Below are positions 8,382-16,319 of a DNA stretch of 61,454 bases, piece by piece (position 1 is the stretch's first letter; every line of letters starts with the position of its first letter). The DNA is taken from the NCBI GenBank assembly GCA_017305835.1, contig JAFKJY010000059.1, forward strand, positions 1 to 61,454, read 5' to 3'. A model generated the notes under the pieces. That model saw only the letters and a list, made by a program, of their open reading frames with translations, had not been told where the DNA came from and made no database searches. Origin of the DNA: Hyphomicrobiales bacterium (lineage in GTDB: Bacteria > Pseudomonadota > Alphaproteobacteria > Rhizobiales > Rhizobiaceae). A program made the translations under genes and the position numbers.

Positions 8382-9152
8382 CTATTCGGCCGTCCAGCCG
8401 CCATCGATAACCATGGCAGAGCCCGTCACCAGCGCCGACGCGTCGGACGCCAGATAGACGACGGCTCCCATGACGTCCTCGACCCGGCCCAGCCGGCCGA
8501 GCTTGATCTTCCTGAGCGTGTCGGCCCGGAACGCCTCGTTCTCGAAGAACGGCCGCGTCATCGGCGTCTCGACGAAGGTCGGGCAGACCGTGTTGACGCG
8601 GATGCCTGTCGGCGCGAGCTCCACCGCGAGCGCCTTCGTCAGCCCCTCCAGTGCATGCTTGGAGGCGCAGTAGATCGTCCGGTTGGCCGCGCCGACATGT
8701 CCCATCTGCGAACTCATGTTGACGATCGCGCCGGGCTTCTTCTCCGCGAGCAGCCGCCGCGCGAAGGCCTGTGCGACGAAGAAGGCCGCGCGCACGTTCA
8801 GCCCCATCACGAGGTCGTAGCTCTCGCGCGTCACGTCGACGAACGTGCCGGGCCTGTTGGTGCCGGCATTGTTGACGAGGATGTCGTGGCACGGCCCGCC
8901 GGCGAGGAAGGCGGCGACCGCGTCGAGGTCGGTCACGTCGAGCACGGCGGCCTGCGCCCGGTCTCCCCGCGCCCGCAGCGCCTGCGCCACCGCCTCGACC
9001 TCGTCGCCCGTGCGCGCCGCCAGCGTCACCTGCGCTCCGGCCTCGGCCAACGCCGCCGCGCAGGCCAGCCCCAGCCCCCGCCCCGCGCCGGTCACCAACG
9101 CGCGGTGCCCGTCGAGCCTGAGCGACGGCGTATGGGGCAATGACACGGTCAT
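8382..9152 (-). CDS. SDR-family NAD(P)-dependent oxidoreductase
   Basis: A 256-residue classical SDR with TGAGRGLG (21-28), NNAG (94-97), Ser147/148 and Y161-x3-K165, ending DGGWTAE. The acidic or basic residue after strand 2 is AARTGDE, consistent with either cofactor. It is separated from the upstream cupin gene by 229 bp that contain a large palindromic repeat, and lies 30 bp before the HisD-like gene. A ketone/alcohol step in the same pathway is likely. Confidence 0.88.
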   Translation of the reverse strand: MTVSLPHTPSLRLDGHRALVTGAGRGLGLACAAALAEAGAQVTLAARTGDEVEAVAQALRARGDRAQAAVLDVTDLDAVAAFLAGGPCHDILVNNAGTNRPGTFVDVTRESYDLVMGLNVRAAFFVAQAFARRLLAEKKPGAIVNMSSQMGHVGAANRTIYCASKHALEGLTKALAVELAPTGIRVNTVCPTFVETPMTRPFFENEAFRADTLRKIKLGRLGRVEDVMGAVVYLASDASALVTGSAMVIDGGWTAE

Positions 9153-9189
9153 GCGGATACCAGTTGCGGCAACGCAGCCGCTCTACGTT

Positions 9190-9346
9190 GCCCCCCTCTG
9201 TCCTGCCGGACATCTCCCCCACAAGGGGGGAGATCAGCCGACCGCTTTCGTGCCGCTCTTTCTGCGACGTAAGCGATTGGCGAGAACCGAGATGACAGAC
9301 AATCTCCCCCCTTGTGGGGGAGATGTCCGGCAGGACAGAGGGGGGC
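9190..9346. repeat. Palindromic intergenic element (45-bp perfect inverted repeat)
   Basis: Two arms, 9190-9234 and 9302-9346, are perfect reverse complements over 45 bp and flank a 67-bp centre. Each arm holds its own small palindrome (CTCCCCC...GGGGGAG). There is no gene, target-site duplication or transposase. Repeats of this kind (TGCCGGACATCTCCCCC cores) are common between genes in Mesorhizobium-type genomes and resemble RIME/MITE elements. Here it interrupts an otherwise tight operon between the cupin and SDR genes. Its transcript would fold into a very stable hairpin that could terminate, or protect the upstream message. Confidence 0.8.
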
Positions 9347-9381
9347 GCGAAGGAACGCAGTCGATCCGCCGTTATCCACGC

Positions 9382-9990
9382 TTACATTTCCTTTTCCAGC
9401 AGCGCCGCGTCATGGGCCGCGATCGCCTCGGCCAGCTCCGGCTCCAGCCGGCCGTCGGTGAGGATGAAGGCCATGCGGCAGATGCGGTCCGTCCGGTTGG
9501 TCCAGGCGTGGTTGGTGCCGCGCTGGACGACCACGTCGCCCGTCTTCAGATGCACCTCCGTGTCGTCGAGCAGCATGACGATCTCGCCCGACAGCACGAT
9601 GCCGTAGTCGACCGACGCGGTGCGGTGCATCAGCGGGTGGCGGCCGGGCTTGTGGCGTTCGGCGTTCTCCGCCAGCCCCACCGCCGAGAACAGCGTGCGC
9701 GCCTGCTCCTTGTCGAATTCCGGGCCGTCCGGCCCCTCCGGCGGCAGGTCGACGATGCGGATCACCGTGCCGCGCCTCGGCGGCGCCGTGCCGGAATGCT
9801 TCAGCGTCGGCTCGTCGAAGCCGGCCGCGATCGGCATCGGCATGTCCGACGTGTTCCAGATCTCGTGGAAGGCGAGGCCGGGCTGGAGCGGGCTGCGGAT
9901 CACCACCGGCGGTGTGCCGTCCTCCAGCACCACCGCCCTGCCGCCGGCATCGTGGCCGGTGACGACGCGCCTGACGGTACGCTCGCTCAT
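9382..9990 (-). CDS. Cupin-domain protein
   Basis: 202 residues with one cupin barrel in the C-terminal half. Motif 1 is degenerate (HRTASVDYGIVLSGE, Asp where the second His is usual) and motif 2 is clear (GDVVVQRGTNHAWTN). The degenerate motif leaves the metal site uncertain. Such proteins serve as isomerases, dioxygenases or ligand sensors. Its start codon overlaps the end of the epimerase-like gene by 4 bp, so the two are translationally coupled. Confidence 0.82.
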   Translation of the reverse strand: MSERTVRRVVTGHDAGGRAVVLEDGTPPVVIRSPLQPGLAFHEIWNTSDMPMPIAAGFDEPTLKHSGTAPPRRGTVIRIVDLPPEGPDGPEFDKEQARTLFSAVGLAENAERHKPGRHPLMHRTASVDYGIVLSGEIVMLLDDTEVHLKTGDVVVQRGTNHAWTNRTDRICRMAFILTDGRLEPELAEAIAAHDAALLEKEM

Positions 9991-10964
9991 GCCGCACCTC
10001 TCGTGGCCGCCGCGCCCAGCCCGAGCGCATTCGCCACCAGCGCCGCCGCGTCGCCGTCATGGCGGAAGCCGAGGCCGTCGGCGATCGGCGTGGCGATCGG
10101 CGGATAGTCGCCGAACTGCGCCTGGAGTGCGGCGTTGGGCTCGTAGGAGACGAGCCCGCGCACATGGCCGCCGAAATGCGCAGCGATGCCGTCGACCAGC
10201 TCGGTCGTCGACAGGCGCAGCGCCGGCAGGTTGAAGGCCCGCCGCGCGCCGATGCGCGCCGCCGGCAGCCCCGCCGCGTGGATCAGATTGTCGACGCAGC
10301 AGGCCCGCGACATGAACCAGGAGGTGGCGTCGGCCGAGACCGGGCAGGTGAAGGCCTCGCCGGCCGCCAGCGCGTGGAAGATGTTGCTCATATAGGCCGA
10401 AAGATGCCCGCCGGCGACGCGCGGCCGCGCCACGATGCCCGGCAGCCGCACAGCCAGCCCGTCGACCATCCCGCGCCGGGAAAGGTCGGCGAGCAGCGTC
10501 TCGCCGATCAGCTTCTGCGCGCCGTAGCTCATCGTCGGCAGCGGCAGCGTCTCGTCGTCCACGCGCTGCCGCGGCAGCGGCACGCCGAACACGCCGATCG
10601 AGGAGGAGAACACCAGCCGCGCCGGCTTCGCCTGCGCCGCCAGCGCCTCGAACAGCGCCACCGTCGCCTCGACGTTGACGCGCCAGCCGAGCGCATAGTC
10701 GTTGGCCGCCGCCCCGCCGGGGATCGCGGCGAGGTGGAAGAAAGCGTCGAACGGCTTCTCGAACATGCGTGCGCGGAAGGCGGCGTCGGATATGTCGCCG
10801 CCCAGCGCGATCACGCGCGGATCATCGACCTCCGGCGCCCGCGTGTCGGCCAGCACCAGCTCGCGGAGCGGCGCGCCGTCGCCCGTCAGCCGGCCGCGCG
10901 CCAGCAGCTCCGAGACGAGCGCGGAGGCGACGAAACCGGAAGCACCCGTCACCCCGATCCGCAC
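9987..10964 (-). CDS. NAD-dependent epimerase/dehydratase family protein, DenD-like
   Basis: A 325-residue extended SDR: GVTGASGFVAS near the N-terminus, SSSIGVFG followed by SYGAQK (Tyr-x3-Lys active site), and a long C-terminal substrate domain. The layout and the VNVEATVALFEALA and RLPGIVARP segments resemble D-erythronate dehydrogenase (DenD) and relatives. It is the head of the operon 10964-5040, and an island operator lies about 60 bp upstream. The family is clear; the substrate here is probably not erythronate given the aromatic-type context. Confidence 0.82.
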   Translation of the reverse strand: MRIGVTGASGFVASALVSELLARGRLTGDGAPLRELVLADTRAPEVDDPRVIALGGDISDAAFRARMFEKPFDAFFHLAAIPGGAAANDYALGWRVNVEATVALFEALAAQAKPARLVFSSSIGVFGVPLPRQRVDDETLPLPTMSYGAQKLIGETLLADLSRRGMVDGLAVRLPGIVARPRVAGGHLSAYMSNIFHALAAGEAFTCPVSADATSWFMSRACCVDNLIHAAGLPAARIGARRAFNLPALRLSTTELVDGIAAHFGGHVRGLVSYEPNAALQAQFGDYPPIATPIADGLGFRHDGDAAALVANALGLGAAATRGAA

Positions 10965-11022
10965 CTGGCCATCCTCCCTCGCCGTTCGCGCGAAGCCGGC
11001 CGGGCCGGACTCTCGTGCGAAA

Positions 11023-11038
11023 TTGGTTGGTTGACCAA
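11023..11038. promoter_or_regulatory. Operator, island site 3
   Basis: TTGGTTGGTTGACCAA matches the island consensus and ends in the perfect palindrome TTGGTTGACCAA (11027-11038). It lies about 60 bp upstream of the DenD-like start and downstream of the convergently placed FMN-reductase end. It would control the seven-gene operon 10964-5040. Confidence 0.65.
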
Positions 11039-11091
11039 GTAAGGATTTGGCGAGGCAGAGTCAATCGGTGAATGGAGCGGGGGGGGGGCTC

Positions 11092-11655
11092 TCAGCGCTC
11101 GTAGAGCGAAGCCTGCCGGCCCATCCAGAACACGAGCTTGTCGAGCATGACCTTGGCCGAATCCTCGAGCCCCTCCTCGGGCGCGAACTGGCCGTCCTTG
11201 AGCTGCTTCATGAAGAACGGGATATTCACCGCCTCGTAGATGCTGACCATCTGGAAGCAGTTGAGCACCGGCCTCAGCGCCTGGACGGCGCGGGTGCCGG
11301 CCGCGACGCCGCCATAGCTGACGAAGGTCGCCGGCTTGTATTTCCACTCGGCGCTCAGATAGTCGATCGCGTTCTTCACCGAGGCCGGGAAGCTGTTGTT
11401 GTATTCCGGCGTGACGAACACGAAGCCGTCGCCGCGCCGGATGGTCGCGCTCCAGCGCTTGGTGTGCTCGTGCTTGTAGTCGCCGAAGCGCGGATGCTTC
11501 GGCTCGTCGAACAGCGGCAGGTTGACCTCGCGCAGGTCGATGAGTTCGACATCGACGTCGCCGCGCTTGCGCGCGACGGCCTCCATCCACTGGGCCACGG
11601 GAAAGCCCTGGCGGCCCTCGCGGGTGGAGCAGGCGATGATCTGGACGAGCGGCAT
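11092..11655 (-). CDS. NADPH-dependent FMN reductase-family protein
   Basis: A 187-residue flavodoxin-like protein: IACSTREGRQGFPVAQW (flavin phosphate loop), FVTPEYNNSFPASVKNAIDYL (the family signature) and SYGGVAAGTRA. The frame extends upstream to 11889, but ATG at 11655 with GGAG before it gives the family start. It probably supplies reduced flavin or reduces a quinone. It is divergent from the phytoene-desaturase-like gene, and the shared 227-bp intergenic region holds an island operator, though nearer the other gene. Confidence 0.88.
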   Translation of the reverse strand: MPLVQIIACSTREGRQGFPVAQWMEAVARKRGDVDVELIDLREVNLPLFDEPKHPRFGDYKHEHTKRWSATIRRGDGFVFVTPEYNNSFPASVKNAIDYLSAEWKYKPATFVSYGGVAAGTRAVQALRPVLNCFQMVSIYEAVNIPFFMKQLKDGQFAPEEGLEDSAKVMLDKLVFWMGRQASLYER

Positions 11656-11848
11656 GGGCGAAACTCCGGGATTGGATGGACGGGAAGCGAGGCGGCAAGG
11701 GAGGATGCCGCATCGGAGGCCTGCAATTAGGCCGCGGCCGGCGGCTTGGCAATGTCGTCGTCGCGCACGGCGGAGATCGTCCGGCCCCCGCCCGAGGGAA
11801 CAAACTTGTGCCGTCTTCCGCCTCCCGGCGGCCTGCGCTAGAGGCGGA

Positions 11849-11864
11849 TTGGTCGAGCGACCAA
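11849..11864. promoter_or_regulatory. Operator, island site 4
   Basis: TTGGTCGAGCGACCAA is a perfect 7-bp inverted repeat with a 2-bp centre, 18 bp before the ATG at 11883. Next to the site at 1138 it is the most symmetric copy. It can control the rightward flavoenzyme operon and possibly the divergent FMN reductase. Confidence 0.68.
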
Positions 11865-11882
11865 CAGCACGGGGAGGTTCCG

Positions 11883-13466
11883 ATGGCAAGCTACGATATC
11901 GTGGTCATGGGCGGCGGCCACAACGGCCTGACGGCGGCGGCCTATCTGGCCCGCGCCGGCAAGAAGGTGCTGGTTCTGGAGCGCCAGGCCTTCGTCGGCG
12001 GCGGCGTGGTCACCCGCGAGATCAACACGCCCGGCTACCGCCACGACCTCCATTCCTCCTGCCACATCATGATCCAGGGCAACCCGCTGATCACGCAGGA
12101 CGAGCTCGGCCTGATCGGCAGGCACGGGCTGAACTACCATTATTCGGACGTGCCCTACGCCTCGATCTTCCCGGACAACGAGACGCTGATCACCTACAAG
12201 GACCTCGACGCCGCCTGCGCCCAGATCGCCCGCTTCAGCGCGAAGGACGCCGACACCTACCGCATGTTCGCCGAGCGCTCGATGGCGATGATGCCGATGT
12301 TCATGTCGGGCCTCTATGCCCCGCCGCTGCCCTTCGGGCCGTTCATGGCGATGCTCGATTCCTCCGACGAGGGCCGCGACATCCTCGACGCGATGAACCG
12401 CTCCTCGCTCGACATCATCGACAGCGCCTTCGAGGACGACCGCGTCAAGATCCACTTGCTCAAGCTGGTGACGGAGAACCTGCAGCTCCCCGACGAGCTC
12501 GGCACCGGCATGGGTATCTACCTCATGCCCGGCATCATCCACACCTTCGGCGTCTCGCAGCCGGTCGGCGGCTCGGGCGGGCTGACCGACGCGCTGGTGC
12601 GCTGCCTCGAGGCCGACGGCGGCGAGATCAGGCTGGAGGCCGAGGTCGCGCAGATCCTCGTCTCCGGCGGCCGCGCCACCGGCGTGCGCATGGTCGACGG
12701 CGAGGAGATTCTTGCGAAGGACGCGGTGATCGGCGCCATCCACCCGCACCGGCTGGAGGCTTTCGTGAAGGGGCTGGACGAGGCGATCTACCGCCGCGCC
12801 CGCCGCGTCAACACCTCGACCCAGAGCCTGTTCGTCAGCCACTACGACCTGAAGGAGCGGACGAAGTACCTGGCCGGCGAGGAGATCACGCGGGCCACCA
12901 TGCTCGAATATTTCACCTTCGACCGGCTGTCCGACCTGCTCGACGACTTCGACTATCTGCGCCGCCGCCGCATCACGCCGCGCCGCCTGCTCGGCGGCGG
13001 CGACGAGACGCATGGCGACCCGAGCCGCGCGCCGGCCGGCGCCGGCATCTTCCACTCGATCACGATGGCGCCTTACAATATCGAGGGCAAGGGACCGGCC
13101 CACTGGGACGAGATCAAGGAGGAATACGCCGCCGAGACGCTGCGCCAGTATGCGCCCTTCATCTCGAACCTGACGCCGGACAACATCATCGCGGCCACCC
13201 ACTGGTCGCCGCTCGACATGGAGCGCTCCTCGCCCAACAGCTTCGTCAACGGCGACATGCATGGCGCAGCACCCTTCCTCTACCAGACGGTCGGCCACCG
13301 CCCGACGCCCGACCTCGGCCAGTACACCGTGCCGGGTGCGGAACGGCTCTACCTCGTCGGCCCGTTCATGCACCCCGGCGGCGGCGTCTACGGCGCCGGC
13401 CGCGCCACCGCGATCAGGATGTTCGACGACATGGGCATCGACTTCGACAGGGCGATCGGGCGATGA
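11883..13466 (+). CDS. Phytoene desaturase (CrtI)-like FAD-dependent oxidoreductase
   Basis: 527 residues with the N-terminal dinucleotide fold VVMGGGHNGLTAAAYLARAGKKVLVLE and the C-terminal FAD segment LVGPFMHPGGGVYGAGRATA, as in the NAD(P)/FAD amine-oxidase/CrtI superfamily. GGGGAGG precedes the ATG. No other carotenoid genes are nearby, so a carotenoid role is not supported. In catabolic clusters such enzymes oxidise or isomerise alicyclic or polycyclic intermediates. Its stop codon overlaps the start of an 84-aa gene (ATGA). Confidence 0.82.
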   Translation: MASYDIVVMGGGHNGLTAAAYLARAGKKVLVLERQAFVGGGVVTREINTPGYRHDLHSSCHIMIQGNPLITQDELGLIGRHGLNYHYSDVPYASIFPDNETLITYKDLDAACAQIARFSAKDADTYRMFAERSMAMMPMFMSGLYAPPLPFGPFMAMLDSSDEGRDILDAMNRSSLDIIDSAFEDDRVKIHLLKLVTENLQLPDELGTGMGIYLMPGIIHTFGVSQPVGGSGGLTDALVRCLEADGGEIRLEAEVAQILVSGGRATGVRMVDGEEILAKDAVIGAIHPHRLEAFVKGLDEAIYRRARRVNTSTQSLFVSHYDLKERTKYLAGEEITRATMLEYFTFDRLSDLLDDFDYLRRRRITPRRLLGGGDETHGDPSRAPAGAGIFHSITMAPYNIEGKGPAHWDEIKEEYAAETLRQYAPFISNLTPDNIIAATHWSPLDMERSSPNSFVNGDMHGAAPFLYQTVGHRPTPDLGQYTVPGAERLYLVGPFMHPGGGVYGAGRATAIRMFDDMGIDFDRAIGR

Positions 13467-13717
13467 GCGCGGACAAGCCGAAGCCCGCCGGCGTCAAAAT
13501 CGTCGACGCCGCGAAGAAGGAGCTGATGAACGTCTCGGCGATCGAGCGCGACGGCAATTTCCTCGTGGTCAAGGGCAAGATCTTCGGCACCATGCCGATG
13601 ACGGCCAAGCTGTCGCCCGAGGAGGCGCGCAAGGCGCTGAGGATGCTGTCGCCCGGCCTCGTCTGGTTCCTGCTCACCTTCCCGTTCAGGCGGAGCCCCG
13701 AACCGCCAGCCAGATGA
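13463..13717 (+). CDS. Conserved small protein coupled to the flavoenzyme
   Basis: 84 residues, start ATG overlapping the preceding stop by 4 bp. It is basic at the N-terminus, then has VKIVDAAKKELMNVSAIERDGN, a short glycine turn (GKIFGTMPMTAKLSPEEARKALRML) and a hydrophobic end (PGLVWFLLTFPFR) that could be a membrane- or partner-contact helix. No family is recognised. Coupling to the FAD enzyme suggests a subunit or chaperone. Its last 32 bp overlap the 3' end of the convergent gene at 13686. Confidence 0.7.
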   Translation: MSADKPKPAGVKIVDAAKKELMNVSAIERDGNFLVVKGKIFGTMPMTAKLSPEEARKALRMLSPGLVWFLLTFPFRRSPEPPAR

Positions 13718-14354
13718 CGTGGCGAGCGCCGGATTTCGCGCGGGCGCGCACCACCTGCTCGGTCACCGAGAAGCCGGTCTGCTTCAGCCGGCGCGTGAAG
13801 GAATGGTCGGGGCCGCTCGACCAGACCGAGAGCACGCCGCCCGGCTTCAGCGCGGCGTGCGCCGCGGCCAGCCCGGCATGGCTGTAGAGCGCGTCGTTGC
13901 CGGCCCGGCTCAGCCCCTCAGGCCCGTTGTCGACGTCGAGCAGCACCGCGTCCCAGCCGCCGGCCCGCATCGCGTCGCCGACGTCGCCCTCGACGATCGT
14001 AACGCGCGTGTCGTCCAGGCTGCCGCCATGCAGCGCCGCCATCGGCCCGCGCGCCCAGGCCACCACCGCCGGCACCAGCTCGGCCACGGTGACCGCGGCG
14101 TCCGCCGGCAGCAGCGCGAGCGCGGCGCGCAGCGTGAAACCCATGCCGAGGCCGCCGATCAGGATTTTCGGACGCGGCCGGCCGGCCAGCCGCTCGATCG
14201 TGAGCCGCGCCAGCGCCTCCTCCGAGCCGGAGAGGCGGCTGTTCATCAGCTCGTTGGCGCCGAGCATGATCGAATATTCGCTGCCGCGCCGTTTCAGGCG
14301 CAGCTCCCCGCCGCCGGGGATGGCGGCCGTGTCGAGCGTTTCCCACGGAATCAT
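13686..14354 (-). CDS. Spermidine-synthase-like SAM-binding fold protein
   Basis: 222 residues with a Rossmann methyltransferase/spermidine synthase core: KILIGGLGMGFTLRAAL (SAM loop), VTVAELVPAVVAWARG (acidic strand 2 end), VEGDVGDAMR and LLDVDNGPEG (catalytic-region Asp). It lacks the N-terminal domain of true polyamine synthases and may be a methyltransferase-like protein of unknown substrate. It lies 35 bp after the LigA-type gene on the same strand and is probably the distal gene of that operon. Its 3' end overlaps the convergent gene by 32 bp. Confidence 0.75.
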   Translation of the reverse strand: MIPWETLDTAAIPGGGELRLKRRGSEYSIMLGANELMNSRLSGSEEALARLTIERLAGRPRPKILIGGLGMGFTLRAALALLPADAAVTVAELVPAVVAWARGPMAALHGGSLDDTRVTIVEGDVGDAMRAGGWDAVLLDVDNGPEGLSRAGNDALYSHAGLAAAHAALKPGGVLSVWSSGPDHSFTRRLKQTGFSVTEQVVRARAKSGARHVIWLAVRGSA

Positions 14355-14389
14355 TGCGGCAAGCTAGCCGCTCAAAGCCCGCCTGCCCA

Positions 14390-14677
14390 TCAGGTCTCGA
14401 TGTCGCCGAGCTCCAGCCCTTCGAGCCGCGCGACATAGTCGTGCATGAGCTGGAAGCTCCAGCCGCCGGCGAGCGCGATGGCGAAGGAGTAGAGCAGGAA
14501 CGGATGCGCGCCGAGCGTGAAGATGGCGCGCTGGTCGCGCGCGACCAGCGCCGCCCGCTCCGCCCCGCTCAGCTCGCGGCCGGCGAGGGCCGCCGCCGCG
14601 TCGGCGTCGAAGGCGGCCCTGAATGCCGGCTCGCGCGCATACTCCCACAGCACCTTGTCGAGCGCGTAGCGGCTCAT
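14390..14677 (-). CDS. LigA-like small subunit of class III extradiol dioxygenase
   Basis: A 95-residue all-helical protein with the alpha-subunit pattern of protocatechuate 4,5-dioxygenase: YALDKVLWEYAREPAFRAAF, ELSGAERAALVARDQRAIF and LGAHPFLLYSFA. Its ATG overlaps the end of the LigB-like gene by 4 bp. This subunit normally covers the active site of the catalytic subunit. The pair is translationally coupled in catalytic-then-small order, the reverse of ligA-ligB in Sphingobium. Confidence 0.8.
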   Translation of the reverse strand: MSRYALDKVLWEYAREPAFRAAFDADAAAALAGRELSGAERAALVARDQRAIFTLGAHPFLLYSFAIALAGGWSFQLMHDYVARLEGLELGDIET

Positions 14678-15552
14678 GCGCGGCCTCCGTCGAGGCGGGC
14701 CTCGTCCCAGCCGAGGAAGGCGCAGGCCGGCTGCGCCGTGGTGGCGACCAGCTCGGCATGCGAAGGCGCGGCGCCGCCCGCCGCGCCGAAGGCGAGGCAG
14801 TAGGCCAGGAAGCCCGGCGTGCCGTTGCCGGCGGCGTAGAGCTGGTCCCAGGTCGAATGTTCGAGGACCGCCGCGACGTCGTTCGCCCTGATCCGCCGCC
14901 ACATGGCGCGGTCCCAGTCGCTCTCCGGCTCGCTCATCGAGCGCAGCATGCCCGGCCCGCCGACGCTGTTCGACATGTGGCCGGTGACGACCATCGCCAC
15001 CCGCTTGCCGCCCGGCTCGCTCTCGATCGCCGCGCGGATCGCCGCGCCCACGGCAGCGTAGCGGCGGCCGGGCGGCACCGGCGGCGCCAGCAGGTTGACG
15101 AAGACGGGCACCACCGGCAGGTCGCCCTCCGGCCGCAGGAACTGCAGCGGGATGGTGAAGGAGTGGTCGGCCGTGAACTCGTCGGAGAAGGCGAAATCGA
15201 CCCCCTGCTCGTAGCCGCTCTTGAGGATATGCCGCGCCAGCGCGCCGTCGACCGGCAGGTCGCAGGGCTCCAGACCCCACGACTTCGTCTCGGACGGGAA
15301 CGGCCCCTGCATGCGCGCCGCCTTGCCGACCATGAACGGCGCCATGTTGTTGAAGAACCATTGGTTCAGATGGTCGCTGCCGGCCATGACGATCACGTCC
15401 GGCCGCGCCTCGGCGAGCCGCTTGCGCAGCGTCTCGAAATTGGCGAGCGCCGGCAGCGCGCCGGGGTTGGCCTTGCCCTCCGCCGCCAGCCGCGCCGCGA
15501 TCGGCAGCGTCGGATCGTGCGGCACGCCGATCAGGCTGACGAGCTTGCCCAT
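14674..15552 (-). CDS. LigB-like class III extradiol ring-cleavage dioxygenase, catalytic subunit
   Basis: 292 residues. Iron-ligand candidates are H12 (IGVPHDP) and H61 (AGSDHLN); H191 in VVTGHMSNS matches the catalytic His of LigB. It should open a dihydroxylated aromatic ring next to the hydroxyls (meta cleavage) using Fe(II) and O2. The third ligand Glu could not be assigned with confidence. It follows the NTF2-like gene by 4 bp. Protocatechuate, gallate or a related catechol are possible substrates; context does not decide. Confidence 0.87.
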   Translation of the reverse strand: MGKLVSLIGVPHDPTLPIAARLAAEGKANPGALPALANFETLRKRLAEARPDVIVMAGSDHLNQWFFNNMAPFMVGKAARMQGPFPSETKSWGLEPCDLPVDGALARHILKSGYEQGVDFAFSDEFTADHSFTIPLQFLRPEGDLPVVPVFVNLLAPPVPPGRRYAAVGAAIRAAIESEPGGKRVAMVVTGHMSNSVGGPGMLRSMSEPESDWDRAMWRRIRANDVAAVLEHSTWDQLYAAGNGTPGFLAYCLAFGAAGGAAPSHAELVATTAQPACAFLGWDEARLDGGRA

Positions 15553-15556
15553 CGCG

Positions 15557-16210
15557 TCACAGATAGATGCGCACGGCCTTGAGCCGGCCCGGCCCGCCGC
15601 GCTCGTAGACGGCCACCGCCGGCCGGCCGCTCGGCATGTAGCATTCGACCGCGCAGGTCTTTGCGTCGTCGGTCAGCCGGCAGTAGCGGATGCGGATGCC
15701 GCTCGTGCCCATCATCTTGGAGAAGTCGGTGCGCAGCCCGTCGCGGCCGCGAAAGGTCTCGTCGTTGGAGTGGCGGAAATAGCCGTCCGCCTCGAACAGG
15801 TCGAGCACGTCCTCCAGCCGGTTGCCGTTGAGCGCCTTGAAGTAGGCGAACAGCACGTCGCCCTCGTCGCGCCACGGATGCAGCCTCTCGACCACGTCGA
15901 GGATCGGCGCGCGATCCTCAACGAGATGGTGGTCGGAATAGACCCGCACACGCGAGCCGCTCGCGGCCTGCTCGAACATGAAGGCCACCGGCAGCACCGG
16001 CCCGCCATCGGCCGGCGTGTAGCGGTATTCCTCCAGCCGCCGGTCGCCGCTCGCCGTCGTCGCGAACGGCTCGATCTTCGACCAGCGCTCGCCCGGCCAC
16101 AGCATGCTGCCGGCCTCGAAGGCGGCCGCGCTTCCCTCGCCCAGGAACGGGTCGTTCACGGACGCCTGCGCGCGGATTGCAGCTTTCAGCTCATCGATCT
16201 TCGCGGACAC
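15557..16210 (-). CDS. SnoaL/NTF2-like protein
   Basis: 217 residues; the GTG at 16210 preceded by AGGGAGGA is chosen over an upstream ATG at 16285 that would translate through the operator. The C-terminal half carries the cone-like NTF2 pattern (FAYFKALNGNRLEDVLDLFEADGYFRH, then GRDGLRTDF). The N-terminal half may be a second, more degenerate copy. Such folds act as ring isomerases, cyclases or hydroxylases in aromatic pathways. It is the first gene of the operon encoding the LigAB-type dioxygenase, about 50 bp after an island operator. Confidence 0.72.
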   Translation of the reverse strand: MSAKIDELKAAIRAQASVNDPFLGEGSAAAFEAGSMLWPGERWSKIEPFATTASGDRRLEEYRYTPADGGPVLPVAFMFEQAASGSRVRVYSDHHLVEDRAPILDVVERLHPWRDEGDVLFAYFKALNGNRLEDVLDLFEADGYFRHSNDETFRGRDGLRTDFSKMMGTSGIRIRYCRLTDDAKTCAVECYMPSGRPAVAVYERGGPGRLKAVRIYL

Positions 16211-16259
16211 CGGCGATCCTCCCTTTGCGGCCGCCAATTCATACCGCCCGGATATTTGG

Positions 16260-16275
16260 TTGGTCAACCAGCCAA
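16260..16275. promoter_or_regulatory. Operator, island site 5
   Basis: TTGGTCAACCAGCCAA is the reverse-oriented consensus with one mismatch and includes TTGGTCAACCA. It lies about 50 bp before the GTG start of the NTF2/LigB/LigA operon and 45 bp after the hydrolase stop. A second partly overlapping half site (TTGG at 16256-16259) extends it to 20 bp. Confidence 0.6.
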
Positions 16276-16319
16276 AATCACGCACATGCGATTTCCCGCG
16301 CCGGCTGTCGTTCCGCTCT

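Noticed and set aside
5088..9143. A 1351-codon open frame on the plus strand, and other long antisense frames (for example 2278-3891 and 17528-20863)
   Set aside because: They lie opposite or across well-recognised enzymes, have low-complexity Arg/Ala/Asp/His-rich translations with no domain, and are expected by-products of strong GC bias in the third codon position.
11883..13466. Carotenoid biosynthesis locus from the CrtI-like enzyme
   Set aside because: No crtB, crtE or other carotenoid gene is present, and the partner gene and operator tie it to the catabolic island.
13686..14354. True spermidine synthase for polyamine formation
   Set aside because: It lacks the N-terminal domain and there is no decarboxylase partner; only the SAM-fold similarity is supported.
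15557..16285. Longer form of the NTF2-like protein starting at 16285
   Set aside because: It would translate through the operator at 16260; a GTG at 16210 has a much better ribosome binding site.
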